Shown one piece after another: positions 42,566 through 52,304 of a stretch of 64,000 bases of DNA. The stretch's first letter is position 1. Every line of letters starts with the position of its first letter. Under the pieces are notes generated by a model that saw nothing but the letters and a program-made list of their open reading frames with translations, was not told the DNA's origin and ran no database searches. Position numbers and translations under genes: made by a program. Source of the DNA: Duganella sacchari (GTDB taxonomy: Bacteria > Pseudomonadota > Gammaproteobacteria > Burkholderiales > Burkholderiaceae_D); contig NZ_FRCX01000008.1 in assembly GCF_900143065.1 (NCBI RefSeq), positions 186,001 through 250,000 of the forward strand, given 5' to 3'.

Positions 42566-43432
42566 ATGCGCCGTACTATCTTTGCTCTTGCTGCCCTTTC
42601 CATCCTCGCCGGCTGCGCCGTGATTGTCGTGCCGGACGGCGACGGCGGCATGCAGTACAAATCCGCGTTTGGCAGCAATGCGGTGGACGGCAATGGCCAG
42701 CAGGCGACGGAAAGCCGCGAGGTCAGCACGCTCGATGGCATTGATGTGAATGGCCCGATGCAGGTGGAGATCCGTGTCGGCCAGGCGCCGTCGCTGCAGG
42801 TGGAAGGCGACAGCAACATCCTGCCGCTGCTGCGCACCGATGCCAGCAGCGGCACGCTGCGCATCTGGATCGATGGCAGCGTGCGTACCAGCCATCCGCT
42901 GCGCATCACCTACACCACGCCGGAGCTGCGCCAGGTCAGCGCCAATGGTTCGGGCAATATGCACATCAGCGGCCTGCATGGCGGTCCGCTGAGCCTGTCC
43001 CTGAACGGCTCGCGGGCGGTGCGCCTGGACGGCAATGTGAGCCGGCTGGACGCGCGCCTGAACGGCTCGGGCGGCCTTAATGCGGGCGGCCTGGAAAGCG
43101 GCAGCACAGTAGCGCGCCTGAGCGGTTCGGGCCAGCTGGCGCTGGGCCGCGTGAACGGTGAGCTGCTGAACCTGGAGGTGCAGGGTTCGGGCGGCGCCAG
43201 CGCCAGCGGCAATGTGCGCAGCATGACGGTGCGCCTGAATGGCTCCGGCAGCGCCGACCTGGCGGGCCTGACCAGCCAGAGCGCGGAGCTCAATACCAAT
43301 GGCTCGGGCAGCATTTCAGCGGCGGTGACGCAGTCGCTGGTGGCGTCCGCCAATGGCTCGGGCAGCGTGACGGTGTATGGCAATCCGTCGCAGCGCAGCA
43401 TCAGCGGCAAGCGCGTCAGCGTGGTGCAGTAA
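42566..43432 (+). CDS. DUF2807 (head GIN) lipoprotein
   Basis: The protein has 288 residues. The lipobox LAGC at 14-17 predicts a lipoprotein. The rest is a beta-helix-like DUF2807 domain with regular NGSG repeats (SANGSGNMHISGL, RLNGSGGLNAGGL, TNGSGSISAA). The family is probably in the envelope; its function is unknown. AAGGA precedes the ATG. A second DUF2807 protein lies at 47338 on the other strand, without a lipobox. An inverted repeat ATAGTG/CACTAT (42531-42546) lies in the promoter region. Confidence 0.88.
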   Translation: MRRTIFALAALSILAGCAVIVVPDGDGGMQYKSAFGSNAVDGNGQQATESREVSTLDGIDVNGPMQVEIRVGQAPSLQVEGDSNILPLLRTDASSGTLRIWIDGSVRTSHPLRITYTTPELRQVSANGSGNMHISGLHGGPLSLSLNGSRAVRLDGNVSRLDARLNGSGGLNAGGLESGSTVARLSGSGQLALGRVNGELLNLEVQGSGGASASGNVRSMTVRLNGSGSADLAGLTSQSAELNTNGSGSISAAVTQSLVASANGSGSVTVYGNPSQRSISGKRVSVVQ

Positions 43433-43442
43433 GCCCGCGCCG

Positions 43443-44942
43443 TCAGCGCACCTTGAAGAAGGCCATGGTGCTTTGCAGCTGCTCGGCCTGACCGCTCATT
43501 TCTTCGGCGGTGGCGGCCAGTTGCTCGGAGCTGGAGGCGTTCAGCTGGGTGGTCTGGCTCAGCTGGCTCATGGCGGCGTTGATCTGGCTGGCGCCGGTCG
43601 ACTGTTCTTCCGAGGCGGCCGTGATTTCCTGCACCAGGTCGGAGGTGCGCTTGATGTTGGGCAGCATGGTGTCAAGCAGGGCGCCGGCCTTTTCAGCCAG
43701 GTTGACGCTGCCGGAGGCCACCTGTTCGATTTCCTGTGCCGCTACCTGGCTGCGCTCGGCCAGCTTGCGCACTTCGGCCGCCACCACGGCAAAGCCCTTG
43801 CCATGTTCGCCGGCGCGCGCCGCTTCGATCGCGGCGTTGAGCGCGAGCAGATTGGTCTGGTAGGCGATGTCGTCGATGATGCCGATTTTGCGGGCGATCT
43901 CGCGCATGGCGCTGACGGTGGAGCGCACCGCATCGCCGCCTTCGCCCGCTTCCTGCGCGGCCTTGCCGGCCATGCCGTCGGTGACTTTGGCGTTTTCCGT
44001 GTTTTGCGCGATCGAGGCGGACATCTGTTCGATGGCGGCGCTGGATTCTTCGGCGGCCGCCGCCTGTTCGCTGGCGCCCTGCGACAGCGATTGCGCGGTG
44101 GCGCTGACTTCTTCGGAGGCGCTGGCCAGCGCCTCGGCGCCGTCGTTGACTTCGGTGACCACGCGCGCCAGGTTGCCCAGCATGGTGTGCATGGCGGCCA
44201 GCAGGCTGCTGGTGTCGCCGGGCTTGAGCCGGACCTGCACCGTCAGGTCGCCGCTGGCGATGCGGTTGACGATGTCGGCCGCGTAGTCCGGTTCGCCGCC
44301 GAGCTGCCGCAGCAGCACGCGCGTGATGAGGCCGGCGATCAGCGCCACCACCAGCAGCGTAGCGACGGCAATCACGATGGCGTTGCGCACCGCCGTCTTC
44401 TTGGCGGCCACCGCGCTGTCGGCGCCTTGCTGGCCCAGTGCGACGTTGTAGTCAAAGTGTTCGTCGATGGCGCCCTGCAGCACCTGGATCGCCGGGCGCG
44501 CCTGCTCCAGCAGGACGCGCGCCTTGTCGTTGTGGTTGGCGCGCGATTCCACCAGCACTGCGGCGATCTGCGGCTGCACCTGGGTCCAGGCGTCGCGCTC
44601 TTTGGCGAGGATGGCCTTGTCCTTGTCGTCGGAAATCAGCGCCTCGTATTTCTTGAGGTTCTGGTCCACCAGCACGCGCATTTCGTCGATGCCCTTGTCG
44701 ATCTCGGCGAGTTTTTTGTCGTCGGTATTGAGCACGTGCTGGTTGACGCGGATGCGCAGGCGCAGCACGCTGTCGCGCAGGCGGTCCAGCGTCACCACGC
44801 TGGGCACGGTGTTGACGGTGGAGTAGTTGGCGGCCTCGTACACCTGCTCCATCTGGTACTGGCTGACGCTGGCCAGCAGCACGATGCCGGTCAGTGCGCT
44901 GGCGGCCAGCAGGCCCATTTTTTGTGCGACGCTCAATCTCAT
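43443..44942 (-). CDS. methyl-accepting chemotaxis protein
   Basis: The protein has 499 residues with two membrane helices (about 8-30 and 190-212), a periplasmic four-helix bundle, HAMP, and a signalling domain with an intact tip ([42 protein letters not shown] is split here across the sequence). A Ala/Glu-rich region precedes the tip. It is 25 bases downstream of a GGDEF/EAL gene. The start at 44942 follows AAGGGGAG; the frame upstream runs into the previous gene. The ligand is unknown. Confidence 0.92.
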   Translation of the reverse strand: MRLSVAQKMGLLAASALTGIVLLASVSQYQMEQVYEAANYSTVNTVPSVVTLDRLRDSVLRLRIRVNQHVLNTDDKKLAEIDKGIDEMRVLVDQNLKKYEALISDDKDKAILAKERDAWTQVQPQIAAVLVESRANHNDKARVLLEQARPAIQVLQGAIDEHFDYNVALGQQGADSAVAAKKTAVRNAIVIAVATLLVVALIAGLITRVLLRQLGGEPDYAADIVNRIASGDLTVQVRLKPGDTSSLLAAMHTMLGNLARVVTEVNDGAEALASASEEVSATAQSLSQGASEQAAAAEESSAAIEQMSASIAQNTENAKVTDGMAGKAAQEAGEGGDAVRSTVSAMREIARKIGIIDDIAYQTNLLALNAAIEAARAGEHGKGFAVVAAEVRKLAERSQVAAQEIEQVASGSVNLAEKAGALLDTMLPNIKRTSDLVQEITAASEEQSTGASQINAAMSQLSQTTQLNASSSEQLAATAEEMSGQAEQLQSTMAFFKVR

Positions 44943-44967
44943 GACAGTGCTCCCCTTGGTGGGTGGC

Positions 44968-47247
44968 TTATGCGGCGGCCACGGCCGTGTTGCGGTGTAA
45001 CTGTTCAATCAGCGCGGCCACCGGCATCGGCCGCGCGTACAGATAGCCTTGCATGCAGTTGCAGTCGTGGGCGATCAGGAAGTCGGCCTGGGCCTGCGTC
45101 TCGACGCCTTCGGCCACCACGCGCAGCCCGAGGTGGGCGGCCATCGCCAGGATCGATTGCACCAGCGCCTTGCTGCTGGCGTCGTCGGGCGTGTCCATAA
45201 TGAAGCTGCGGTCGATCTTGAGTTCGTACAGCGGCATTTTTTTGAGGTAGGCCATGCTCGAATAGCCGGTGCCGAAATCGTCGATCGAGAAGCGCAGCCC
45301 CAGTGCGGTCAGCTGGTGCATGCGGGCGATGGTGTCGTCCATCTTGTCGATCAGCAGGCCTTCGGTCACTTCCAGTACCAGCAGCTGGGCCGGCGCGCCG
45401 CTGTCGGCCAGCGCCTGCTGCACCTGCGCCACAAAGTCGCCCTGGCGGAACTGGGTGGGGCTGACGTTGACCGACAGCGGCATGGCCAGGCCGGCCGCCT
45501 GCAGCTGCAGCACGGCGGCGCAGGCCTGGCGCAGCGCCCACGCGCCCAGGTGGATGATGAGCCCGGATTCTTCCGCCACCGGGATGAACACCCCGGGCGG
45601 CACCATGCTGCCGTCGGCCAGCGGCCAGCGCATCAGCAGTTCGCCGCCCACTGCGCGGCCGTCGCGGTCGACCTGGGCCTGCACGTGCATCTGCAGTTCG
45701 CCGGCGGCCAGCGCGGCCACCAGGTCGCGTTCCAGCGTCAGGCGGCGTTCCACTTCGGCCTGCATCGCGCTTTCAAAGAAGGCGATGCCGTTGCGCCCGT
45801 CCGACTTGGCGCGGTACATGGCGGTGTCGGCTTCGCGCAGCAGGTCTTGCGCGCTCTGGCCGCCGGCGCCGCTGCGCGGCAGCATGGTGACGCCGATGCT
45901 GGCGGTGGAGTTGTAGGTCTGGCCTTCGATGCTGAAGTCCTGGCCGATGGTGGTGCGGATTTTTTCGGCCACCGTGAGGGCGGCGTGGCTGGCCTCGTGC
46001 AGCGTGTGCGACAGGTGGCCCAGCAGCACCACGAATTCGTCGCCGCCGATGCGCGCCACGGTGTCGGCCTTGCGCATCAATTTGCTCAGGCGGTCGGCGG
46101 CGTTGCACAGCAGGGCGTCGCCGATCGCGTGGCCGCGGGCGTCGTTGATGGTCTTGAAGCGGTCGAGGTCTATGAACATCACGGCGCTGTAGGTGGCGCC
46201 GCGCTCGGAGCTGGCCAGCAGCTTGTCGATGCGGTCCATCAGCAGGCGGCGGTTGGGCAGGCCGGTCAGCACGTCAAAGAAGGCCAGGCGGTGGATGTCG
46301 TCCTGCGATTTCTTGCGCTCGGTGATGTCGCGTTCGACGGCCACCCAGTGGGTGTTGACGCCGCCCTCGTCGGCAAACGGCACCAGTTCGGTTTCCACCC
46401 AGTAGGGCTCGCCGGCCTTGGTGTAGTTGAGCAGCTCGGCGCGCACGGTTTCGCTGCGCGCCATGGCGCGTTCGATGTCGGCCACCACCGCCTGTTCGGT
46501 GGCAGGGCCGCGCAGCATGCGCAGGTTCTGGCCCAGCACCTCGTCGCGCCGGTAGCCGGTGCGGCGCTCGAACGCGGGATTGACAAAGATGATGTGCTGC
46601 GACGGCGCGGCCGCGCCGGCCTGCTGGTCGACTTCGGCAATCAGCACCATGTCGTTGAGGCGCGCCAGCGCGGCCGAGGTCAGGCGCAGTTCGGCGTTGA
46701 GCGCGGACAGCCGGTCGAACGAGCGTTCCAGGTGCTGCAGCAGCACCGCGCATGACAGCGTCAGTACGGCGGTCATGAACATGAAGTTGATCGAGATGAT
46801 GGCGGCCTTGAGGAAGCCGTAGTCGGGCAGGCCGGCCAGGTGCAGATTGACGTTATCGTCAAAGCCCAACACCATCACGGCCAGGCCGGCCAGCAGCAGC
46901 GTCCACAGCGCCGGGCGCAGGCCCAGCAGCAGCGCCGCCAGCACCGGCACCGCCAGCAGGTAGATCTGGCTGACCGGGCCGACCTTGAGCAGCAGCGCCA
47001 CGCCGACCACCATGGCCACGGCCAGGAAGTTGACCACGCGCGCGGTGTAGCCGAGCCGGCGCCAGCGCCAGATCACGCCGATCCACACCAGGGCCAGCGT
47101 GTCGACGATCGCGATCGACCACATGCCTTCGCTGACGGCCAGCAGCACGCTGGGGATGGCGGTGACCATGCCCAGGATGAACACGACCAGCAGCAGCCTC
47201 GCAAAGATTTGCGCGCGCCAGTGCGCTATGTCGTTTGCCACAGCCAC
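44968..47247 (-). CDS. membrane PAS-GGDEF-EAL cyclic di-GMP protein
   Basis: The protein has about 759 residues. Six membrane helices occupy the first 175 residues. A PAS domain follows (about 200-320; [18 protein letters not shown]), then a GGDEF domain ([10 protein letters not shown]; 325-490) and an EAL domain (500-755). The EAL triplet reads ELL (GGELLMRWP), but DDFGTGYSS and AEGVETQAQ are intact. Both a cyclase and a phosphodiesterase activity are possible. The open frame starts at GTG 47256 directly against GGAGG; GTG at 47247 has correct spacing and is preferred. A chemoreceptor gene follows, so c-di-GMP and chemotaxis may be linked. Confidence 0.92.
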   Translation of the reverse strand: MAVANDIAHWRAQIFARLLLVVFILGMVTAIPSVLLAVSEGMWSIAIVDTLALVWIGVIWRWRRLGYTARVVNFLAVAMVVGVALLLKVGPVSQIYLLAVPVLAALLLGLRPALWTLLLAGLAVMVLGFDDNVNLHLAGLPDYGFLKAAIISINFMFMTAVLTLSCAVLLQHLERSFDRLSALNAELRLTSAALARLNDMVLIAEVDQQAGAAAPSQHIIFVNPAFERRTGYRRDEVLGQNLRMLRGPATEQAVVADIERAMARSETVRAELLNYTKAGEPYWVETELVPFADEGGVNTHWVAVERDITERKKSQDDIHRLAFFDVLTGLPNRRLLMDRIDKLLASSERGATYSAVMFIDLDRFKTINDARGHAIGDALLCNAADRLSKLMRKADTVARIGGDEFVVLLGHLSHTLHEASHAALTVAEKIRTTIGQDFSIEGQTYNSTASIGVTMLPRSGAGGQSAQDLLREADTAMYRAKSDGRNGIAFFESAMQAEVERRLTLERDLVAALAAGELQMHVQAQVDRDGRAVGGELLMRWPLADGSMVPPGVFIPVAEESGLIIHLGAWALRQACAAVLQLQAAGLAMPLSVNVSPTQFRQGDFVAQVQQALADSGAPAQLLVLEVTEGLLIDKMDDTIARMHQLTALGLRFSIDDFGTGYSSMAYLKKMPLYELKIDRSFIMDTPDDASSKALVQSILAMAAHLGLRVVAEGVETQAQADFLIAHDCNCMQGYLYARPMPVAALIEQLHRNTAVAAA

Positions 47248-47337
47248 AGGGGACACCTCCAGGATGCGTTGCGGTTCTTATGTCACCGATACTACCCGCA
47301 TTCGCACCGTGTGTCACCGGGGCAATTAGTTGCTGGA

Positions 47338-47970
47338 TTAATCGCCGGCCTTGACGTTGCCGATGCCGGCCACCGACTTGTTGACGGTTTTCGGGTGGCC
47401 GTAGTAGGTCAGGCTGCCGATGCCCTTGGCCACCGCATTGAGCGTGTCGGTGGCGTGCACGCGGACGTCGCCGACGCCTTCAAACTGGACGTCGACGCGC
47501 TCGGCCAGGACTTGTTTGGCGTCCACTTCGCCCACCCCGCGCGCGAACAGGCGCAGGTATTTGACCTTGCCGCTGGCCGCCAGGTGGCCGGCGCCCTGGT
47601 AGCTGATGTCGAGGCGCTCGCTGTTGACGTTGTTGATGATGGCTTCGCCGGCGCCCTCGACCTTGACCCGGCTCAGCGCGGGCAGCGTGATGCTCAGGCG
47701 CGGTGCGCCCTTGGCGTTGCTGAGCAGCTTTTCCGGCAGCGAGATTTGCAGTTCGTTGTCGATGACTTCGGTCTTGAGCGCGGCCACGAAGCGCTCTTCG
47801 CCGCTGACCACCACCGACTGCGCCTGGCCCACGTCGACGTTCATGGAAAACGCCCCTTTGGCGTTGATGGCAATGAAGGACGGCAGCTTGCGGGTGGACT
47901 CGGCCGCCTGCGCGGCGGCGCTCGCGGCAAACAGGGCGGGGATCAGGACGGCAACAGCGGTACGGCGCAT
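47338..47970 (-). CDS. DUF2807 (head GIN) exported protein
   Basis: The protein has 210 residues and a signal peptide ending AAQAAE (about residue 22). The body is a DUF2807 auto-transporter-adhesin-like head GIN domain (VKVEGAGEAIINNVNSERLDISYQGAGHLAASG). No lipobox is present, unlike the lipoprotein at 42566. Function is unknown. GAGGAA precedes the ATG at 47970. Confidence 0.87.
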   Translation of the reverse strand: MRRTAVAVLIPALFAASAAAQAAESTRKLPSFIAINAKGAFSMNVDVGQAQSVVVSGEERFVAALKTEVIDNELQISLPEKLLSNAKGAPRLSITLPALSRVKVEGAGEAIINNVNSERLDISYQGAGHLAASGKVKYLRLFARGVGEVDAKQVLAERVDVQFEGVGDVRVHATDTLNAVAKGIGSLTYYGHPKTVNKSVAGIGNVKAGD

Positions 47971-48076
47971 GATAATTCCTCGGTAAGGTTGGCAAATTCG
48001 ACACATTAATTTTACTGAACTTGCCCGGGCCTGCCGAAGAGTTTGCGACGAATGGTGGATTTCCGGCGCTGTGTTG

Positions 48077-48106
48077 TTGGGCGGCGACTGTTTTCCACTA
48101 TAGTGG
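48077..48106 (+). promoter_or_regulatory. promoter with palindrome on the -10 box
   Basis: TTGGGC (48077-48082) and TATAGT (48099-48104) are 16 bp apart. The -10 box is within CCACTATAGTGG (48095-48106), a perfect 12-bp palindrome, 34 bases before the transporter start. It could be an operator or a chance feature of a good -10 box. Confidence 0.4.
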
Positions 48107-48139
48107 TGGCCATCTGTGGTTTTTTTGCGCGAGGTGTGT

Positions 48140-49414
48140 ATGCCGAAGTCCAGCCAGTTCGCTACCGTGATCCGCGTGGTCAGCGGTAATTTCATGGAGA
48201 TGTTTGATTTCTTCCTGTTCGGCTTTTATGCCAATGCCATTGCGGCCGCATTCTTCCCGTCCGGCGACGAGCTGGCGTCGCTGATGCTGACCTTCATGAC
48301 GTTTGGCGCCGGTTTCCTGATGCGCCCGCTGGGCGCCATCCTGCTGGGCGCCTATGTCGACCGCGTGGGCCGCCGCCAGGGGCTGATCGTCACGCTGGCG
48401 CTGATGGCCATGGGCACGCTGCTGATCGCCTGTGTGCCGGGCTATGCGACGCTTGGCTATCTGGCGCCGGCGCTGGTGCTGATCGGCCGTCTGCTGCAGG
48501 GCTTTTCGGCCGGCGTCGAGCTGGGCGGCGTCTCGGTGTATCTGTCGGAGATGGCGACGCCGGGCCACAAGGGTTTTTATGTAAGCTGGCAGTCGGCCAG
48601 CCAGCAGGTGGCGGTGGTGGTGGCGGCCGCGCTGGGCTTTGCGCTGAACCAGTGGCTGGCGCCGGCCGAGATCAGCGCCTGGGGCTGGCGCATCCCGTTC
48701 TTCATCGGCTGCCTGATCGTGCCGGTGCTGTTTGTCATCCGCCGCTCGCTGCAGGAGACCGAGGCGTTCATGGCCCGCAAGCACCGGCCGGAAGTGCGCG
48801 AGATTTTCCAGTCCATGCTGAACAACTGGGGGCTGGTGATCTGCGGCATGCTGCTGGTGGCCATGACCACCGTGTCGTTCTACCTCATCACCGTGTACAC
48901 GCCGACCTTTGGCAAGAGCGTGCTGCACCTGAGCAGCGCCGACGCGCTGCTGGTGACGGCCGCGATCGGCGTCTCCAACTTCCTCTGGCTACCGGTCATG
49001 GGCGCGCTGTCGGACCGCGTGGGGCGGCGCCCGCTGCTGCTGTGCTTTACGGTGCTGACCATCCTGACCGCGTATCCGGCGCTGCACTGGCTGGTGCAGT
49101 CGCCAGGCTTTGCGCGCATGCTGGCCGTGGAGCTGTGGCTGTCCTTCCTGTACGCGAGCTACAACGGCGCGATGGTGGTGGCGCTCACCGAAGTCATGCC
49201 GGCCGAGGTCCGCACGGTGGGCTTCTCGCTGGCCTACAGCCTGGCCACGGCGCTGTTTGGCGGCTTTACGCCCGCCATCGCCACCGGCCTCATCGAGTAC
49301 ACCGGCGACAAGAGCGCGCCGGGCTGGTGGATGACAGTAGCTGCCGTGTGCGGCCTGTTTGCCACGCTGATGCTGTACCGGCGCCAGGACCGCCAGCAGC
49401 AGCACGCGGCCTAG
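48140..49414 (+). CDS. MHS-family MFS transporter (citrate/dicarboxylate:proton symporter-like)
   Basis: The protein has 424 residues and twelve membrane helices. [16 protein letters not shown] at the first helix, DRVGRRQGL in loop 2-3 and the [22 protein letters not shown] signature of metabolite:H+ symporters place it with citrate/proline/ketoglutarate carriers. Citrate or a tricarballylate-like acid is a reasonable substrate, but no catabolic gene is adjacent. GAGG precedes the ATG. A terminator on the opposite strand follows. Confidence 0.9.
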   Translation: MPKSSQFATVIRVVSGNFMEMFDFFLFGFYANAIAAAFFPSGDELASLMLTFMTFGAGFLMRPLGAILLGAYVDRVGRRQGLIVTLALMAMGTLLIACVPGYATLGYLAPALVLIGRLLQGFSAGVELGGVSVYLSEMATPGHKGFYVSWQSASQQVAVVVAAALGFALNQWLAPAEISAWGWRIPFFIGCLIVPVLFVIRRSLQETEAFMARKHRPEVREIFQSMLNNWGLVICGMLLVAMTTVSFYLITVYTPTFGKSVLHLSSADALLVTAAIGVSNFLWLPVMGALSDRVGRRPLLLCFTVLTILTAYPALHWLVQSPGFARMLAVELWLSFLYASYNGAMVVALTEVMPAEVRTVGFSLAYSLATALFGGFTPAIATGLIEYTGDKSAPGWWMTVAAVCGLFATLMLYRRQDRQQQHAA

Positions 49415-49418
49415 GCGC

Positions 49419-49447
49419 AAAAAAAAACGCCATCCGGCGGATGGCGT
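49419..49447 (-). terminator. terminator of psiF
   Basis: ACGCCATCC (49427-49435) and GGATGGCGT (49439-49447) form a 9-bp stem with a GGC loop. On the minus strand it ends in nine T (plus 49419-49427). It lies 21 bases after the psiF stop and 5 bases after the convergent transporter stop. Confidence 0.88.
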
Positions 49448-49467
49448 TGGCCTGGCAGCGGCGGCGC

Positions 49468-49755
49468 TTACTTGTTGCTCAGGCATTCCTTCATGAAGGT
49501 TTTGCGTTCGTCGCCTTTTTTGCCGGTGGCATCGGCATTACATTTCTTCATTTTGTCCTGCTGCGTCAGCTTGGGCGCTTCGGCGGCCGGCTTGGCGCTC
49601 AGGCACTCCTTCATGAAGGCCTTGCGCTCATCGCCCTTTTTGCCGGCGGCGTCCGCATTACAGGTTTTCATCTTGTTTTGCTGGGCGGTCGGCTCGGCCG
49701 CCAGCACGGCGCCGCTCAGCGACAGGATCAGGCTGGCTACGAACAGTTTCTTCAT
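49468..49755 (-). CDS. psiF: PsiF family protein with two repeats
   Basis: The 95-residue exported protein has a signal peptide ending VLAAE (about residue 20) and two near-identical PsiF repeats (KMKTCNADAAGKKGDERKAF and KMKKCNADATGKKGDERKTF), each with two Cys. In Escherichia coli psiF is phosphate-starvation induced. I found no Pho box upstream of this gene, so that control is not supported here. GAGGGAG precedes the ATG. Confidence 0.88.
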   Translation of the reverse strand: MKKLFVASLILSLSGAVLAAEPTAQQNKMKTCNADAAGKKGDERKAFMKECLSAKPAAEAPKLTQQDKMKKCNADATGKKGDERKTFMKECLSNK

Positions 49756-49896
49756 GGGGCACTCCCTCGGTTGAACATGGGCTCACTATAGCCGACATTG
49801 CAACACAAAGGAAATGCCGGTTGAAACAAAACGAAACGCACGTTCCGTAAAAATAATGCAACAATAATGGCCTGCTTATTTTTTTGGAGACACCTC

Positions 49897-50427
49897 ATGC
49901 ACCGTCCTTCGATTTCCCGCCTGCTGGCGGTTTGTCTGGCCATGGCGGCCACTGGCCTGGCGCAAGCGGCCGCCACCACCGCTGAAGCGGAACTGAAACC
50001 GACCCAGGGCAACAACGTCAGCGGCACCGTGCGCTTTGCGCAGCAGGATGGCAAGCTGACCATCGACGCCGACGTCAAGGGCCTGACCCCGGGCGTGCAC
50101 GGTTTCCACCTGCACGAGAAGGGCGATTGCAGCGCGCCGGACGGCACCAGCGCCGGCGGCCATTTCAACCCGGGCAGCCAGCAGCACGGCGATCCGGCCC
50201 ACGCCATGCATCACGGCGGCGACTTCGGCAACCTCACGGCGGACGCCAGCGGCAACGCCAAGCTGCACCTGGTGGTGCCAACCAGCCAGATCTCGCTGGA
50301 CGCGGGCGCGGCCGGCAATGTGGTGGGCCGTGGCCTCATCGTGCACGCGGATGCCGACGATTTCATGACCCAGCCAACCGGCAACTCCGGCAAGCGCCTC
50401 GCCTGCGGCGTGGTCGCTGCCAAGTAA
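49897..50427 (+). CDS. sodC: Cu,Zn superoxide dismutase
   Basis: The protein has 176 residues and a signal peptide ending LAQAAA (about residue 24). The copper/zinc ligands are in GFHLHEKGDC, SAGGHFNP, HGGDFGN and the final RLACGVV with its Arg and disulfide Cys. It protects the periplasm by converting superoxide to peroxide. GGAG precedes the ATG. Confidence 0.93.
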   Translation: MHRPSISRLLAVCLAMAATGLAQAAATTAEAELKPTQGNNVSGTVRFAQQDGKLTIDADVKGLTPGVHGFHLHEKGDCSAPDGTSAGGHFNPGSQQHGDPAHAMHHGGDFGNLTADASGNAKLHLVVPTSQISLDAGAAGNVVGRGLIVHADADDFMTQPTGNSGKRLACGVVAAK

Positions 50428-50434
50428 GCCCCGC

Positions 50435-51175
50435 TTAAAACTCCTGCACCGTCGGGCGCAGCACGATTTCGTTGATATCGACGTCGGCTGGCTGCTCGAT
50501 GGCGTAGGCGATCGCGCGCGCCACCGAATCCGCCGGGATCGCCAGTTTGTAGAACTCGTTGACGAACTGCGCGCTTTGCTGGTGCGAGCTGCCCAGCTTG
50601 AGCTCCGTGTCCACCGCGCCCGGTTCGATGGTGGTGGTGCGGATGCTGCCGCCCACCTCATGGCGCAGCCCCTCCGAAATCGCCCGCACCGCAAACTTGG
50701 TGCCGCTGTACACGGTGCCGCCCGGGCTGAATACTTTCAGGCCCGCCACCGAGGCGACGTTGATGAAATGGCCGCTGTTCTGCTTGCGGAACTGCGGCAG
50801 CGCGGCGGCAATCCCGTACAGCACGCCTTTGACGTTGATGTCGATCATGCGGTCCCACTCCTCCACCTTGACTTCGTCCAGCGGCGCAATCGCCATCAGG
50901 CCGGCGTTGTTGACCAGTACGTCGATACGGCCATATACGCTGACTGCCGTGTCGATCAGCGCCTGTACCTGCGCGCGGCTGGTGACGTCGGTGGCCACTA
51001 CTTCCACCTTGCCGCCGGCGCTGCGGATGTCGGCGGCAATCTGTTCCAGCCGGTCGGTGCGGCGTGCCGCCAGTACCACGGCGGCGCCGCGCGCGGCCAG
51101 ATGGCGCGCGGTCGCTTCGCCCAGACCGCTGCTGGCGCCGGTGATGACGACGACTTTGTTTTCGATGTTGTTCAT
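50435..51175 (-). CDS. SDR family oxidoreductase
   Basis: The protein has 246 residues. TGASSGLG, NNAG, Ser and YSGTKF give the catalytic set; the C-terminal NEIVLRPTVQEF matches the family of YdfG/NADP-dependent 3-hydroxy-acid dehydrogenases. It diverges from a LysR gene with 105 bases between them. AAGGAG precedes the ATG. It is probably regulated by that LysR. Confidence 0.9.
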   Translation of the reverse strand: MNNIENKVVVITGASSGLGEATARHLAARGAAVVLAARRTDRLEQIAADIRSAGGKVEVVATDVTSRAQVQALIDTAVSVYGRIDVLVNNAGLMAIAPLDEVKVEEWDRMIDINVKGVLYGIAAALPQFRKQNSGHFINVASVAGLKVFSPGGTVYSGTKFAVRAISEGLRHEVGGSIRTTTIEPGAVDTELKLGSSHQQSAQFVNEFYKLAIPADSVARAIAYAIEQPADVDINEIVLRPTVQEF

Positions 51176-51254
51176 GTGAGGCTCCTTGATGGTTGGTTGA
51201 TGAGCCCAGTATAGGAAGTTCGATTATGGGAATAAATGGAAATGATATGATTTG

Positions 51255-51277
51255 AGAATTCCAATTTCAGGAATTCT
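51255..51277. promoter_or_regulatory. inverted repeat at the lysR start
   Basis: AGAATTCC (51255-51262) and GGAATTCT (51270-51277) are perfect inverted arms around AATTTCA. The right arm overlaps AGGA, the ribosome site of the LysR gene at 51281. It fits a LysR binding site for autoregulation and control of the divergent SDR. Confidence 0.55.
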
Positions 51278-51280
51278 TAT

Positions 51281-52174
51281 ATGCTCAATCGCTTGGAGAT
51301 GTTGCGCATCTTTGTGGCTGCGGCGGAAGCGCGCAACTTCAAGGAGGCCGCCGCCCGGCTGGGGATCTCGCCGCAGGCGGTGACGCGCGCGGTGCAGGAT
51401 CTGGAGGCGGCGCAGGGCGAGCTGCTATTCCACCGCAATACGCGCGGCGTGCAGATCACCACCTATGGCGAACATCTTGCCGCGCAGGCGCGCGACAGCG
51501 TGCAACGGCTCGATGCCTTGTTTCAGCCAGCAACGGAAGCGGCGCCGTCGCAGCCGGAAGGGCTGGTACGTTTGACGGCGCCGGTGGCGCTGGGCCGTCG
51601 CCTGATCTTGCCGGTGCTGCACCGCCTGGGCAATCAGCATCCGCTGCTGCGCTTTGACGTGCAGCTCAGCGACACGCATGCGGATGTCGTGGACGACCGC
51701 ATCGATATCGGTGTGCGCTACGGCTCGCTGCATGACAGCCGCTACGTGGCGCGCCGCGTGGCGTCGCCGCCGTTCCGCACGGTGGGCACGCCGGAACTGG
51801 TGGCGCAATACGGCAAGCCGAAAACGCTGGAGCAGTTGCATGAGCTGCCGACGACCTCGCTGCGTGATCTGAGTACGGGCAGGCCATGGCCATGGTATTT
51901 TGCCGGCGGCCAGCACATCTCGCCGGTCAATCCACGCTTTTTGAGCAATGACTCGGAAGCGGAGTTTGAGGCCATCCTGGCGGGCCGCGGCTTCGGCCAG
52001 CTGCCGGGCTTCATGGCCGATGAACATATCGCCAGCGGCCGGCTGGTGCCGGTGCTGCAAAAACTGCAGCCCGACGCCTGGGACATCTACGTCTACCGCC
52101 CCCAGCGCGGCCCCGTGCCCGCGCGTATCCGGCTGGTGTTCGATGCGCTGGTGAGCAGCCTGGGTATGGGGTAG
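51281..52174 (+). CDS. LysR family transcriptional regulator
   Basis: The protein has 297 residues. The N-terminal helix-turn-helix (FVAAAEARNFKEAAARLGIS) is followed by the LysR ligand domain. It diverges from the SDR gene at 50435, the usual pairing in quinone- or aldehyde-responsive systems. Its own ribosome site lies in an inverted repeat. It ends 26 bases before the TTCTG repeat array. Confidence 0.92.
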   Translation: MLNRLEMLRIFVAAAEARNFKEAAARLGISPQAVTRAVQDLEAAQGELLFHRNTRGVQITTYGEHLAAQARDSVQRLDALFQPATEAAPSQPEGLVRLTAPVALGRRLILPVLHRLGNQHPLLRFDVQLSDTHADVVDDRIDIGVRYGSLHDSRYVARRVASPPFRTVGTPELVAQYGKPKTLEQLHELPTTSLRDLSTGRPWPWYFAGGQHISPVNPRFLSNDSEAEFEAILAGRGFGQLPGFMADEHIASGRLVPVLQKLQPDAWDIYVYRPQRGPVPARIRLVFDALVSSLGMG

Positions 52175-52199
52175 CTCGTACGCCTCCCTGTGGCGAGTC

Positions 52200-52293
52200 T
52201 TCTGTTTTTCCTTCTATTTTGTTCTGCTTTTTTCTGAAATCTTCTGCTTTGAACTTTTCAGGAGATTTCAGATCTAAATAGAGAAAAGCAGAA
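52200..52293. repeat. 10-bp-phased TTCTG repeat array and nested inverted repeats
   Basis: TTCTG(orA)-type units start at 52200, 52212, 52222, 52232 and 52242, at steps of 12, 10, 10 and 10 bp, one helical turn. The consensus is TTCTGcTTTt. An inverted copy AAAAGCAGAA lies at 52284-52293, touching the ribosome site (AAGGAG 52292-52297) of the next gene. In addition, CTGAAATCTTCTG (52234-52246) pairs with CAGGAGATTTCAG (52259-52271) over 13 bp with one G-T pair. It may be an operator for the ribbon-helix-helix-like product, an RNA fold, or both. Confidence 0.6.
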
Positions 52294-52304
52294 GGAGAAA
52301 TCGA

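Noticed and set aside
49756-49896. Pho box before psiF
   Set aside because: No CTGTCAT-like pair at 11-bp spacing was found, although psiF is phosphate-induced in other bacteria.
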